This document shows, piece by piece, positions 18,903 through 28,645 of a stretch of DNA of 64,000 nucleotides. A program made the translations under genes and the position numbers. The notes beneath the pieces were generated by a model that searched no databases, was not told where the DNA came from, and was given only the letters and a program-made list of their open reading frames with translations. Location: positions 596,127-660,126 of the forward strand of contig NZ_KQ034028.1 in the NCBI RefSeq assembly GCF_000970795.1, written 5' to 3'. The stretch's first letter is position 1. Every line of letters begins with the position of its first letter. This DNA comes from Bombilactobacillus mellifer (GTDB lineage: Bacteria > Bacillota > Bacilli > Lactobacillales > Lactobacillaceae).

Positions 18903-19268
18903 GTGGGTGAGAAAGAATTACGTAAAAACATGTCCATATTGCCAGTTAGTACCGTTTCCAAGTTAACGGGATTAACCCCCCGCCAGTTACGTTATTATGA
19001 GCGCTTCGAATTGGTATACCCCAAGCGCAGTGCTGGTAACCAACGTTTATACTCGCTCAATGATATTGAACGATTACTGGAGATCAAAGATTATTTGGAT
19101 TCTGGAATGACGATGCAAGAAATTCGACGCGTTTTGAGTAAAACTAATGCACCACAAATTTCCAATGATCCGGACAGTCTAAGCGATACCGAGGCGCGAA
19201 AAATCTTTCATAAAGAGATGTTGCGCGTAGGTCGTTGGGAGAACCATGGCTCGAATAATCTATGGTAA
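18903..19268 (+). CDS. glnR: Glutamine synthetase repressor GlnR
   Basis: MerR-type nitrogen regulator of 121 aa. The winged HTH reads VSKLTGLTPRQLRYYERFELVYPKRSAGNQRLY, followed by a dimerisation helix and a short C-terminal tail that senses feedback-inhibited glutamine synthetase. The GTG at 18903 gives MGEKELRKNMSILPV, which matches the GlnR start in other species. An ATG two codons earlier sits too close to the GAGG ribosome site. The perfect operator upstream implies autoregulation. Confidence 0.95.
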   Translation: MGEKELRKNMSILPVSTVSKLTGLTPRQLRYYERFELVYPKRSAGNQRLYSLNDIERLLEIKDYLDSGMTMQEIRRVLSKTNAPQISNDPDSLSDTEARKIFHKEMLRVGRWENHGSNNLW

Positions 19269-19283
19269 AAGAATAAGGAGAGA

Positions 19284-20633
19284 ATGGGTTCAATGACAAG
19301 AAAACAGTATACTGCGGATGATATTCGCCAAATTGCCAAAGATGAGGATGTAGCATTTTTACGATTAATGTTTACAGACATTAATGGCGTTTTAAAAAAT
19401 GTCGAAGTACCAATTGATCAATTAGACAAAGTTTTGGCTAATAAAGCCACCTTAGACGGCTCTTCAATCGAAGGTTTTGTCCGCATTGAAGAAAGTGATA
19501 TGTTACTATACCCGGATTTGAATACGTGGTTAATTTTCCCTTGGAATGCCGAGCATGGTAAAGTTGCCCGTTTAATTTGTGATATTCATATGTCAGATGG
19601 TAGTGAATTTGCTGGGGATCCCCGGAATAATTTACGGCGGATTGTGCAACAAATGCATCGTGCTGGTTTCACTGCTTTTAATATTGGTCCGGAACCAGAG
19701 TTTTTCTTATTTAAACTCGATGACAAAGGTGAGCCAACCTTAAATCTAAATGATAATGGCGGATACTTTGACTTTGAACCAGTGGATTTAGGTGAAAATT
19801 GTCGGCGGGATATTGTTTTAGAATTGGAAAAAATGGGCTTTGAGGTTGAAGCCAGTCATCATGAAGTTGCACCCGGACAACATGAGATTGATTTTAAATA
19901 TGCAGACGCCATTGAAGCAGCCGATAACATTCAAACCTTTAAGCTAGTTGTCCGGACTGTGGCCCGAAAACATGGTCTCCATGCGACCTTTATGGCCAAA
20001 CCTTTAGAGGGTATTAATGGTTCGGGTATGCATATTAATATGTCTTTATTTAATGAGCAGGGTAATGCTTTCTACGATCCCACAACACCAAATCAATTAT
20101 CACAGTCAGCGATGTATTTCTTAAATGGTTTGATGGAACATGCGCGGGCATTAACTGCGGTTAATAATCCGACTGTGAACTCTTATAAACGACTAGTACC
20201 AGGTTTTGAAGCCCCTGTTTATGTAGCTTGGTCAGGTAAAAATCGTTCACCTTTAATTCGAATTCCACAAGCTCGGGGTGCAGGCACCCGGTTAGAATTG
20301 CGGAGTGTTGATCCCACAGCCAATCCTTATTTAGCCATTGCCGCTATTTTAGCGAGTGGATTAGCGGGCATTAAGGAGCAAAAAAATCCAGTGCCGCCAG
20401 TTAATCGCAATATTTATACCATGAGTGAAAAAGCCCGGCGGGATAATCATATCTTTGATTTACCGTCTACTTTACACAATGCCTTGAAAGCTCTCAAAGA
20501 AGACGACGTGGTCGTGGATGCCTTAGGGAAACATCTTTATAAGAGTTTTCTCGATTCCCGAGAATTAGAGTGGTCCGCTTATCGGCAAACGGTTTCGCAG
20601 TGGGAGCGGGATCAATATCTGAAACGTTTTTAG
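19284..20633 (+). CDS. glnA: Glutamine synthetase type I
   Basis: Makes glutamine from glutamate, ammonium and ATP as a dodecamer; its feedback-inhibited form activates GlnR. Signatures: [56 protein letters not shown], the ATP-binding segment [17 protein letters not shown], and [24 protein letters not shown]. It has no adenylylation loop. AAGGAG lies 3 bases before the ATG at 19284 and 12 before the ATG at 19293; the second (MTRKQY) fits the family better, so the start may be three codons later. Confidence 0.97.
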   Translation: MGSMTRKQYTADDIRQIAKDEDVAFLRLMFTDINGVLKNVEVPIDQLDKVLANKATLDGSSIEGFVRIEESDMLLYPDLNTWLIFPWNAEHGKVARLICDIHMSDGSEFAGDPRNNLRRIVQQMHRAGFTAFNIGPEPEFFLFKLDDKGEPTLNLNDNGGYFDFEPVDLGENCRRDIVLELEKMGFEVEASHHEVAPGQHEIDFKYADAIEAADNIQTFKLVVRTVARKHGLHATFMAKPLEGINGSGMHINMSLFNEQGNAFYDPTTPNQLSQSAMYFLNGLMEHARALTAVNNPTVNSYKRLVPGFEAPVYVAWSGKNRSPLIRIPQARGAGTRLELRSVDPTANPYLAIAAILASGLAGIKEQKNPVPPVNRNIYTMSEKARRDNHIFDLPSTLHNALKALKEDDVVVDALGKHLYKSFLDSRELEWSAYRQTVSQWERDQYLKRF

Positions 20634-20648
20634 AATTAAATCCCGGTA

Positions 20649-20678
20649 TTGACAAGTATCAATTTTATTCATTATAAT
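20649..20678 (+). promoter_or_regulatory. Promoter of tRNA-Arg
   Basis: A consensus TTGACA (20649-20654) and TATAAT (20673-20678) are separated by 18 bases and end 11 bases ahead of the tRNA. Confidence 0.85.
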
Positions 20679-20689
20679 GGTACTTGTTT

Positions 20690-20763
20690 GTCGCAGTGGC
20701 TCAGCTGGATAGAGCAACGGTCTTCTAAACCGTAGGTCGTGAGTTCGAATCTCACCTGCGACA
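20690..20763 (+). tRNA. tRNA-Arg (anticodon TCT)
   Basis: Full cloverleaf: acceptor GTCGCAG/CTGCGAC with discriminator A, D-arm, anticodon stem ACGGT/ACCGT with loop CTTCTAA (anticodon TCT), and T-arm GTGAG TTCGAAT CTCAC. CCA is not encoded. It marks the border between core genome and accessory DNA. Confidence 0.97.
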
Positions 20764-20773
20764 TTATTAGCAA

Positions 20774-20790
20774 TAAGTAACCGTAATTCA
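20774..20790. repeat. 17-bp direct repeat, left copy
   Basis: TAAGTAACCGTAATTCA occurs here, just after the tRNA, and again at 22946-22962. The right copy is the left arm of a perfect terminator; here the matching right arm is degenerate. The two copies bracket the ImmA/XRE pair. Confidence 0.7.
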
Positions 20791-20925
20791 ATTCTGGATT
20801 ACGCTTTTATTTTTCATTGAAACTTGGATACTTATAGGAATTTTAATCGTGTTAAAGTTAAATTATTTTTGAGTATGTCGGATTGGCTTATCAAGAAAGT
20901 AATATTCAAAGTTTCGAAACAAAAT

Positions 20926-20962
20926 AAAAAGACATACATTTAATTGTATGTGCTTTTTATTT
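20926..20962. terminator. Terminator-like hairpin
   Basis: AAAAAGACATACA, a short loop and TGTATGTGCTTTTT. It could stop transcription on either strand. The rest of 20791-21270 holds no gene I can recognise. Confidence 0.6.
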
Positions 20963-21274
20963 GGATAATAGCTTAAAAACCTTTTTCCTAACAGTTATCT
21001 TTAAACAGAGGAGTTTAAACTTACAAAGTAACATTAATATCTGTATAATTTAATATTTCAGGGATGTAATCCAATTTTCTTCTCTGGTGAATCGGAAAAA
21101 AACTTCATTATCTATTTTCTTTATAATTATAGAATTCTTGTGTATATGGATTATTTTTCTTTACTCATCTATGTCAGTTATTTTCATAGAGTCCTTCATA
21201 ATAGTTCAAATTTGTGTTTTCCTATAACACCCACCATTTTATATTAAAAATTATTGTTTTCTGGAACTTAAATG

Positions 21275-22347
21275 CTAATTTTTAGTAGTTTGTTCTCCAC
21301 ATACTGGGCAAAAATTAGCACGTCTTGGTAACAATATAAGATTGCATGGATAATTTGATTTACAAGTATTTCTAATAATATAACCACATTTTTTACAATT
21401 ATTTAGTTCTGGATCGATTATGGGAGTATTGCAATTAGGACAATAATCAGGAATAACTATATGATTATCATCTAAATTGTTTAAAATAATAGAATTTTCT
21501 TCAAATTGTTCATGGAAATAAAAAAAGTTAGTAGGTACTACAAAAAACAAGTCTGTAGAATTGCATATTATGCAATGCTTTTGATTTTTAAATGTTTGTT
21601 GAGAACATTTACATTTTTTACAATATGTAAATGCAAAATTTTTTGAACAATGCTTATTATTTGGCATATATGAATTTTGGCGTCCTTCAAAGTAATTAAC
21701 TTTATAAAAATATTTTCTATACGCGCTGAAATCGTCACCATTATCATCAATAAAGTATCTTTTTGCATTTTTTTTATAGAAGGATATTACGTTTGAAGCT
21801 GATTCTGGACTTATGTCCAGGCATTTTCCTATATATTCCTTGGTGGAATATATAGGAAACTTTTCAACCAGAAAAACGGGAGCTAGAAGTTCTCTAGCAA
21901 ATCTATTAGCTTCATGCTCGAATTTAGAATTTTTACCATCATTCGAACTATTTCTTCTAAAATTATTTGTGCTTTTATCATAAAAATGCCTTAATACATA
22001 GTGTCCTAATTCATGGGCTAATGTGAATCTAATTCTTTGAACAGGTTTTTTTGAACAATCAGAATCAAATAGCACATTATATTTTTTTTAAATAATCTTT
22101 GAGTAGCACCATCATTGGATCTTAGCATTAATGCAATATCATTAGCACTAACTTTATCATGATTATTTTTTATATTAGAATTGAGCTCCTCAGCATAATC
22201 TGTAAAAGACTTTAATCTTATTGTTGAAAATCTTTTATAAAGATCTATTAAAGAAAAAGGAAATTTATATATTCCTGCGTCTATTATTGTATTCCATGCC
22301 ATAATAGAAGCTCTGTCGTAGTCAGCAAATTCATCATTATTACTCAT
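21275..22347 (-). pseudogene. ImmA/IrrE-type metallopeptidase with zinc ribbons, frameshifted
   Basis: ImmA-type proteases cleave phage or ICE repressors, usually next to the XRE repressor they cut, as here. The N-terminal part (22347 down to about 22090) and the rest read in different frames. The break is at an eight-A run (22082-22089); one more A, or a -1 slip, gives one continuous protein of about 356 aa. The catalytic motif HELGHYVLRHF is intact, with EHEANRFARELLAP downstream. The C-terminal third is unusual: several Cys pairs (CKKCKC, CIIC, CPNC, CKKC, CPVC) form zinc ribbons. The start overlaps the XRE gene by 8 bases. It may be a true mutation, a homopolymer error or slippage-dependent expression. 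Confidence 0.8.
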
Positions 22348-22672
22348 TATTATTTTTCTCCTCATATTTCATAGCTAATTCAAGTATTTTAATTGCACGT
22401 TTTCTTTGCTCTGGGGTATATTCTTCTGCCATTCTTTGCAAAGTCTGTACATCTTTATCAGGATTAATCTTGTTCTTGCTAGTATCTCTTCCTAACAAAT
22501 AGTCTGTTGAAACATTTAAATACTTAGCAACAGCGACAATATTTTCTGATTTGGGACTATGCTTATCCCATTTTGCCATGCTTCCATTAGAAAGTTGTAA
22601 ATCTCTTTCTATTTGAGCAATACTTATATGTTTATCATTAACTAAATCCTTAATTCGTTGATATATGCTCAT
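22340..22672 (-). CDS. XRE-family transcriptional regulator (ImmA partner)
   Basis: A 110-aa Cro/CI-like repressor. The HTH lies in residues 5-60: ISIAQIERDLQLSNGSMAKWDKHSP, then NIVAVAKYLNVSTDYLLGRD. The C-terminal half is charged and helical, with no peptidase domain. It is co-transcribed with the ImmA-type peptidase that overlaps its end. This pair is typical of integrative elements and prophages, but no integrase is visible nearby. Confidence 0.88.
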   Translation of the reverse strand: MSIYQRIKDLVNDKHISIAQIERDLQLSNGSMAKWDKHSPKSENIVAVAKYLNVSTDYLLGRDTSKNKINPDKDVQTLQRMAEEYTPEQRKRAIKILELAMKYEEKNNNE

Positions 22673-22727
22673 TTCAGCCTCCTCTGAAAATTTTATTATT
22701 CTTCATTCGATTTTGTGAGTGAGATAG

Positions 22728-22744
22728 TACGAAAATAATTCGTA
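22728..22744. promoter_or_regulatory. Probable operator of the XRE repressor
   Basis: A perfect inverted repeat TACGAA-AATAA-TTCGTA lies 56 bases upstream of the XRE start, in the expected promoter region. Confidence 0.6.
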
Positions 22745-22945
22745 TGTTAAGAATCTAAGTACATTAGAATTGTATCTTGAACCATCCACAAAATTAATTA
22801 TAGAAAGTTTTCAGATATATGTCAATACAATTATTAATTTATACATATGAAAAAATTCAGTGATATAAAAATCATACTTATGCTTACTTTTGTATTACTT
22901 ACGCAATTAAACATTTATATATCAAGTAAAGCCACTATGATAATT

Positions 22946-22962
22946 TAAGTAACCGTAATTCA
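22946..22962. repeat. 17-bp direct repeat, right copy
   Basis: Second copy of TAAGTAACCGTAATTCA. It forms part of a perfect terminator, which was possibly the original tRNA-Arg terminator before about 2.17 kb was inserted. Confidence 0.7.
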
Positions 22963-22986
22963 GTGATTGAATTACGGTTTTTTTTA
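22953..22986 (+). terminator. Strong terminator
   Basis: CCGTAATTCA, loop, TGAATTACGG and a run of eight T. Confidence 0.85.
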
Positions 22987-22989
22987 CGT

Positions 22990-23695
22990 ATTAGTCCAAT
23001 GTGTGTACTATATATTCTACACTTTATAGGTAAATGCCTTTAGGGTTCTTTAAGATGTCTCTATACTAAAATACTTCAGCATTTTGTCAGGTGAGGTTAC
23101 CTGTATGCAAGTCGATCCTTGAAATGATTATTTCTAGTCTTCAAGTACTTGTGAATCAAGCTAAGAATAATTGTTCCGCCCTGATTTATAGACCCTTCAT
23201 CAAAAAATCAAGTGAGATAGTTTTCGCTTTTGGAAACACTTCCCAATTCAAGCTATGATAATTATTGACAAATTTACTAAAAAAATTATTACTGTGCTTG
23301 GGTAACTACTAGAACTAATTTAATTAGCAAACTGCTGCCTAGCTTTGATATTGGACGTTCAATTAAATAATTTTTTTACTTTAGGTAATACATCATATGA
23401 TTCACTATTCTGGAGGAAAAGTTAGCGTCAAGTCACAAAGTTCCCAGAAATAAAAAATGAAAGGCCTCTTCAGAGGCCTTTTTCTTGTCATTATGCTGTT
23501 TTACTCTAGTTTGTAAATAGCAAATTTCGGGTTCACTATCATAAAAAATGAGCAGAGTTGATTGGAGGATAATGTATAATTAAATTTAATATCTGGCACT
23601 ATTAGAAAGATAATAAAAATGAACCTTTACATGTTTTGGAATCAAAAAATGTTTAATAATTAGAAGCATATTTCAAATGAAATTTGAGGAGCCGG
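22990..23695. other. Intergenic stretch without a recognisable gene
   Basis: About 700 bases. Short open stretches exist on the plus strand near 23120-23260, but none has a ribosome site or a family I can name. A clean terminator hairpin lies at 23459-23485, which suggests something upstream of it is or was transcribed. Confidence 0.4.
23459..23485. terminator. Terminator hairpin
   Basis: AAAGGCCTCT, loop TC, AGAGGCCTTT plus T's. No gene was identified directly upstream. Confidence 0.8.
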
Positions 23696-23699
23696 CCTT

Positions 23700-24608
23700 A
23701 TGACTAAATCAAGACAAGGTATTTTCTATGCAATTGTAGGTGCTATATTTTGGGGAGCTTCAGGCACCATAGCGCAAGGTCTTTTTTCCAGGGGTAAGCT
23801 GTCCCCGCTTTGGCTAGTCGGAATACGCTTGTTTTTTGCGGGTCTGTTATTACTCATCTGGTATCAACTGACAACTGGAAAAACAAGCAATAGTTTTAGT
23901 ATTTGGCAAAAGGGGAATGATGCCAAAACGTTAATTTTATTTTCTTATTTAGGGATGCTGCCGTCACAACTGACATATTTTTTGGCTATCAATTATGGCA
24001 ATGCACCCACGGCTACAGTGCTGCAATTTTTAGGACCAATTTTCATTATTATATATTTAGCGTTGGCACAAAGAACTTGGCCCCAAAGAATAAATATTAT
24101 TTCTATTCTGTTAGCAGTCTGCGGGACTTTTTTATTAGTAACTAATGGTCATTTTAATTCACTTTCGTTGTCTCCACTAGCGCTGTTGTGGGGGATCGGC
24201 GCTGGGCTTAGCCAAGCAAGTTATACATTATTGCCCGGGAGGTTGCTAACAAAATATGATCCGCGTTTAGTAGTGGGTTGGGCAATGCTCTTGGGTAGTT
24301 TACCTTTTATTCCTTATATAGCATTTTATCCACTGCCTCAACTAAATGGATACCTATTGGGAAATATTTTATTTATTATCATTTTTGGAACCATGTTGGC
24401 TTATTTATTTTATTTAACTAGTTTACGTTTCATCCAACCCTCAGTAACTTCGATGCTCTCCTCTTTTGAACCTTTAACGGCCACAGTGTTATCGTTTATA
24501 TTTCTTCAAACCGTTTTAGGGAAATTGCAAATAATCGGAGCTGGTGCAATTTTGGCGACGCTTTTTCTACAATTAATCCCCGCAAAAGAAAAAAAGCTTA
24601 AAAAATGA
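23700..24608 (+). CDS. EamA/DMT-family transporter
   Basis: A 302-aa membrane protein with about ten segments and two EamA halves, the drug/metabolite transporter fold. The N-terminal half begins FYAIVGAIFWGASGTIAQGLF and the second half shows LLWGIGAGLSQASYTLLPGRLL, ending at LSSFEPLTATVLSFIFLQTVLG, the classic EamA closing motif. The substrate cannot be told. GAGGAG precedes the ATG. Its codon use is closer to the core genes than that of its neighbours. Confidence 0.9.
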   Translation: MTKSRQGIFYAIVGAIFWGASGTIAQGLFSRGKLSPLWLVGIRLFFAGLLLLIWYQLTTGKTSNSFSIWQKGNDAKTLILFSYLGMLPSQLTYFLAINYGNAPTATVLQFLGPIFIIIYLALAQRTWPQRINIISILLAVCGTFLLVTNGHFNSLSLSPLALLWGIGAGLSQASYTLLPGRLLTKYDPRLVVGWAMLLGSLPFIPYIAFYPLPQLNGYLLGNILFIIIFGTMLAYLFYLTSLRFIQPSVTSMLSSFEPLTATVLSFIFLQTVLGKLQIIGAGAILATLFLQLIPAKEKKLKK

Positions 24609-24885
24609 AATTTATACTGGAGGTTTTTTAAAAGCATATTCCTTTAATTACTTGTGAAATTATTTGCTAATCTAGGAATTTTTTGGCCTCGAATTGAAAA
24701 TCCTTAAGTTTCATTAGTTATGCGATATAAATTTATTGGATCAATATATATTTCCTCGATCAAATTACATTTGTATATTACAGTATATTTTGGTTTACAA
24801 TTATGCATCAACAAAAATAAAACGGTTTCAAATAGAAGAACTGTGCTAGAATATTAATATAAATCATTAATTATGAAACTGTGAG

Positions 24886-25432
24886 GTGAATATCATAATA
24901 GCATCCAACTTAAAAAATAATTTCATTAAGCCATTAACACTACTAAATTGATTGCGTCTACAGGCTTAGGATCTTATGCATCAGTTACTAACGCTTATAT
25001 TACAGTAATTACTACTGTGTATAACGGATCACTTTAGTAGTAAATCAGGTGACAAGACCACTGATGTTGTAAATCATATTGGAAACGTTATTAATACAAC
25101 AAATAAATTAAATACTCATAAGCCAGGTACCAATTCTAATAGTAATACAGTAGTCGATAATACCAGTAAATCAAACACTGGTTCAATTGATACAAATGCA
25201 ACAGTTACAACAAAACCTAATGAAAACAACAATACAGCAGGTAATATTGTGAAGAATCCAAATACTGAAGTGAAACCAGGCACTGCTCAAGTTCTAAAAC
25301 CTAATTCCATGGTTGACAATTCTACCGAAAAAAAAAGACTTCAATTTCGGCAATACTGCTATAGGTTCCACCGCTGATTTAAATAAGGCCAATCATTTAC
25401 CACAAATTGACACAGAAAACAAGGACTTTTAA
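24886..25432 (+). pseudogene. Decayed gene of a secreted Asn/Thr-rich protein
   Basis: Read in shifting frames, this stretch gives a secretion-signal-like start (KLIASTGLGSYASVTNAY), then a long low-complexity Asn/Thr/Lys region (KLNTHKPGTNSNSNTVVDN, TTKPNENNNTAGNI) and a tail ending QIDTENKDF. At least three breaks are needed: a stop after LLN, stops near 25035, and a frame change at the nine-A run near 25330. A GTG with GAGGTGA lies at 24886. It was probably a cell-surface or secreted protein. Confidence 0.6.
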
Positions 25433-25728
25433 CTACAATTATCAGGGTAATTAAAAATGCTTTCATTAAAACAAATAATTTTATTAATTAATATTTCAAA
25501 AAACAATAGTAATATAGAAACTTTCAAATTCTATTAGTGTAAGTATTACGCTACAAAGATCTGAATCATCTAACAAATAACAAATTTGTTAGATTTATAG
25601 CAAATTGTGAGTTAAAAGAGGTCGCTAGAGAATTAATTTATTTGATCGAAATGCTAAACAAATCAGCAACAAATAGTTTGTAACAAGAATGATGACTTTT
25701 CAACTAGAAATCTATAAGGTATAGTTAA

Positions 25729-26400
25729 ATGTATGATTTAAAAAAATACAAAACTAAAGATATTCCGTATTTTATATGTGCTAATTCCATTATTATTATT
25801 CTATTTTCAACTAAAATATCACATAAGTATTTTGTTGATAATTATGATTTCATTTTTAGCTTATTTACTTTTTTTGGAAACATGGGAGTTATATATATAT
25901 ATATGAATATTTTAGATAGCATATTGTCAACAGATGTAAAAAATATTTTGGTTTTTGGTAGAATCACTAACCTGCCTGGAAATAAAGCACTATCAAAATT
26001 GTTTTGTGGAAATTATTCTGATCCCAGAGTATCAACAATTGGTTTAAAAAAATTTTATAAAATTACTTGGTGTGAAATTAAAAAAAATAAACAAGATGAA
26101 TTATATCAAAACAAAAAATGGTATGAACAATATATAGCTGTAAAAAATGAAAGTATAATTTTCTTTTCAAACTCAAATTATCTTTTGGCACGTGATATAA
26201 GTGTTCTGTCCATTGTTTTTGTTATATTTTATCCAATAATGCTAATGTTTCCATATATTTATTATAATTATAAAGTACACATTTATTTTATAATTAATTG
26301 GATTGTAACTACTTATTCAGCTCACAAAGCTGGGGAAAAATTTGCAAATAATGTCTTAATTGAAAATTATATAAAAGGAGAAAATAATGAGCATAGTTAA
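25729..26400 (+). CDS. Membrane protein of unknown function, paired with an MBL-fold hydrolase
   Basis: A 223-aa protein with four likely membrane segments: two near the N-terminus (FICANSIIIILFS, FIFSLFTFFGNMGVIYIYM) and two near the C-terminus (ISVLSIVFVIFYPIMLMF, IYFIINWIVTTYSA). A soluble charged loop of about 90 residues lies between the pairs. I do not recognise the family. The end overlaps the MBL-fold gene by 14 bases, so the two are coupled. The composition is very AT-rich, which points to transfer. A membrane partner for a soluble hydrolase is an arrangement seen in some defence modules, but that is only an inference. Confidence 0.75.
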   Translation: MYDLKKYKTKDIPYFICANSIIIILFSTKISHKYFVDNYDFIFSLFTFFGNMGVIYIYMNILDSILSTDVKNILVFGRITNLPGNKALSKLFCGNYSDPRVSTIGLKKFYKITWCEIKKNKQDELYQNKKWYEQYIAVKNESIIFFSNSNYLLARDISVLSIVFVIFYPIMLMFPYIYYNYKVHIYFIINWIVTTYSAHKAGEKFANNVLIENYIKGENNEHS

Positions 26401-27292
26401 GTTTTTTAATGTCAGTAATGGTGATATGTCTTATATTAAACACAATTCTGATAGTTTTTCTATCATTGATTGTAATTTACCAGAAGATAAACAATATAGA
26501 ACAAAAATTCTAAATGAAATTAAAGATATAAGAAATAAAAAGGGTATATTTAGGTTCATTTCCACTCATCCTGATGAAGATCACTTTCATGGATTGGAAT
26601 CCATAAATAAAATATGTCCTATCGAGAGTTTTTACTGTGTTAAAAATAACGTAACGAAACCAGACATAACACCGTCTTTTAAAGAATATTGTAATTTAAG
26701 AGACAAAGCCTTTTATATATACAAGGGCTGTAGTAGAAAATGGTTGAATCAAGGAGACGAAGAAAGAGGAAGTGCCGGGATAAAAATACTATGGCCTGAT
26801 ACGTCCAATGAAGATTTCAAGCTGTCACTTAAGCAGGCAGATAACAGTCCTAATAATATTTCTCCGATTATACTGTACTCTATTCAGGATAATGCAAAAT
26901 TTTTATGGATGGGAGATTTGGAAACTGACTTTATGAATAAAATAAAATCTGCCGTTGATTGGCCTAAAATAGATGTATTGTTAGCCCCACACCACGGTAG
27001 AAAAAGCGGTCATATTCCCAGTGAAATTTTAGAAAAACTGAATCCTAAACTAATAATTTTAGGGCATGCAGAATCTAAAGATATGGATTATTACACTGGA
27101 TGGAATACGATTTTAAAAAAGCATAGTGGGGATATTACAATTGAATGTAGTAATCACTTTATGAATATATGGGTCGAAGAGCCAAAATATGTCGAAGAGC
27201 TAAAACATGAAATTACAGAACTGATAAATAACCCTCAAAAATTAGACTTAAGCAAATCATTACACTATATTGGTAGTATTAGTGTTAATTAA
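26387..27292 (+). CDS. MBL-fold (ComEC-like) metallohydrolase
   Basis: A 301-aa soluble protein with the metallo-beta-lactamase fold. The metal motif THPDEDHFHG is at residues 60-69 (His61, Asp63, Asp65, His66). The later ligands are in WMGDLETD (Asp) and LAPHHGRKSG (His), and the closing strand is IILGHAES. This layout is closest to the stand-alone ComEC C-terminal domain hydrolases, which act on nucleic acids or nucleotides. The substrate is not known. It is co-transcribed with the upstream four-helix membrane protein, with AAAGGAG ahead of its ATG inside that gene. Confidence 0.85.
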   Translation: MSIVKFFNVSNGDMSYIKHNSDSFSIIDCNLPEDKQYRTKILNEIKDIRNKKGIFRFISTHPDEDHFHGLESINKICPIESFYCVKNNVTKPDITPSFKEYCNLRDKAFYIYKGCSRKWLNQGDEERGSAGIKILWPDTSNEDFKLSLKQADNSPNNISPIILYSIQDNAKFLWMGDLETDFMNKIKSAVDWPKIDVLLAPHHGRKSGHIPSEILEKLNPKLIILGHAESKDMDYYTGWNTILKKHSGDITIECSNHFMNIWVEEPKYVEELKHEITELINNPQKLDLSKSLHYIGSISVN

Positions 27293-27299
27293 ATGTATT

Positions 27300-28120
27300 T
27301 ATACATTTGAAAAAATTGGAAGAAATGGAGTATAAAGTATTGTTCAAGAAAATAGCAATCTATTTAAGTGCTAGTTTAGGACCCTCACAACAATATAATA
27401 ACCTTTAAGTTTAACATTTAACCATAAAAAGTGAAGAAAAGGTTCTTTTACAAAATTTTCCTTTGTCCATTTTTAGTAAAAGCAAAACTATCATTTCTTC
27501 GTTTATTATTGCCCAAACATTTACTATATTTTATACTTTGGTGTTAGTGAATAAGATATTGCGCTAGTTGAAGATTTTGTTTAAAAATTTGAATTAATTA
27601 GCGTATTTGATTGCTTACCTTGACCTGCTTTCCATGTTTCAAATGTTGAGGATAAAACTCCTATTTAAAAAAATAATTGAATCATGTTATATTCTAGCGT
27701 ATGGATTTAATATCAACGCCAGTAAAAAACTATTGATTTGAAAAGTTTTTATATTCGAATGTCTAACGCCATAAGTGATTTAAAAATTTGAAAAGTCTCT
27801 TAAATGTAAATCCATTACTTACAGGTTTTAAAGAATAAAAGTTATCAAATTATCATGATTAAAGTGGAGATAACTTAAAAAAGGGCTTAATTTTGGATAT
27901 TTTGAATTCTGAGATGGAAACTATCCAACTGCAAATTTAAGTTAATGAAGATTTCTTAAAAATAATTCAAATTATTTTTTTCGTTGGTATGCAACTCTTG
28001 AATATAACGCGTAAGCATGCTGTTGTTTGGCTTATTTTTCAACTATAATAAAGAAGTGTTAGTACTATAATTATAATTAACTCATTCCCTAGGTAAATAA
28101 AATATTGTAAAAAAATGGAC
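27300..28120. other. Intergenic AT-rich stretch
   Basis: About 820 bases with no ORF of note on either strand. Some fragments read like broken protein, but I can assign none. It is probably debris between separately acquired pieces. Confidence 0.4.
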
Positions 28121-28129
28121 TGATTACTA

Positions 28130-28516
28130 GTGAGCGCAAAAAAATATAAAATTGGAGAAATTTCGCAGATAACCCACTTAACAATTGATACTTTACGGTA
28201 TTATGAAAAAGAAAAGCTAATATCTCCCGAAAGGGATAAAAATAATGTTCGGGTTTATTATGATAATGACATCAAATGGATTCAATTTATTAAAAGGTTA
28301 AAACAGACCGGAATGCCGATCAAAAATATCAAAGAATATTCCAATTTAAGAGATCAAGGTGACAGTACAATTAATGCCAGATTGTCATTGCTATATGAAC
28401 AAAAAGCAAGATTGGAAGAAAATTATCGCCAATTAGAAGAACACATTTTATTTTTGAATAATAAAATAGACTTTTATAAAGCAAGATTGGAAAGCCAACA
28501 GTACGCCAAGAACTAA
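28130..28516 (+). CDS. MerR-family transcriptional regulator (AdhR-like)
   Basis: A 128-aa regulator with the winged HTH KIGEISQITHLTIDTLRYYEKEKLI and the wing region NVRVYYDNDIKWIQFI, then a long coiled coil (ARLEENYRQLEEHILFLNNKI). It has no C-terminal effector domain or Cys sensor, as in AdhR-type MerR proteins that respond to aldehydes or electrophiles. Such regulators often control carboxymuconolactone decarboxylase and aldo/keto reductase genes, both present 3-5 kb downstream, where a MerR-type promoter is visible at 31929-31959. The start is GTG with a weak ribosome site. Confidence 0.88.
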   Translation: MSAKKYKIGEISQITHLTIDTLRYYEKEKLISPERDKNNVRVYYDNDIKWIQFIKRLKQTGMPIKNIKEYSNLRDQGDSTINARLSLLYEQKARLEENYRQLEEHILFLNNKIDFYKARLESQQYAKN

Positions 28517-28594
28517 TGGAAAGGTTCTTGAACGTGTCAGTACAAATGTAAATGATTGCTATTTGTATATGAACAAATTATCACTATGTATGCA

Positions 28595-28645
28595 AAATAC
28601 AGCTCCGCGGCAGTAAAAGACACTTCCAGGGAGCTGTATTTTATT
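28595..28645. terminator. Bidirectional terminator
   Basis: AAAATACAGCTCC and GGGAGCTGTATTTT pair around a loop, between the convergent MerR and aminotransferase genes. Confidence 0.8.
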
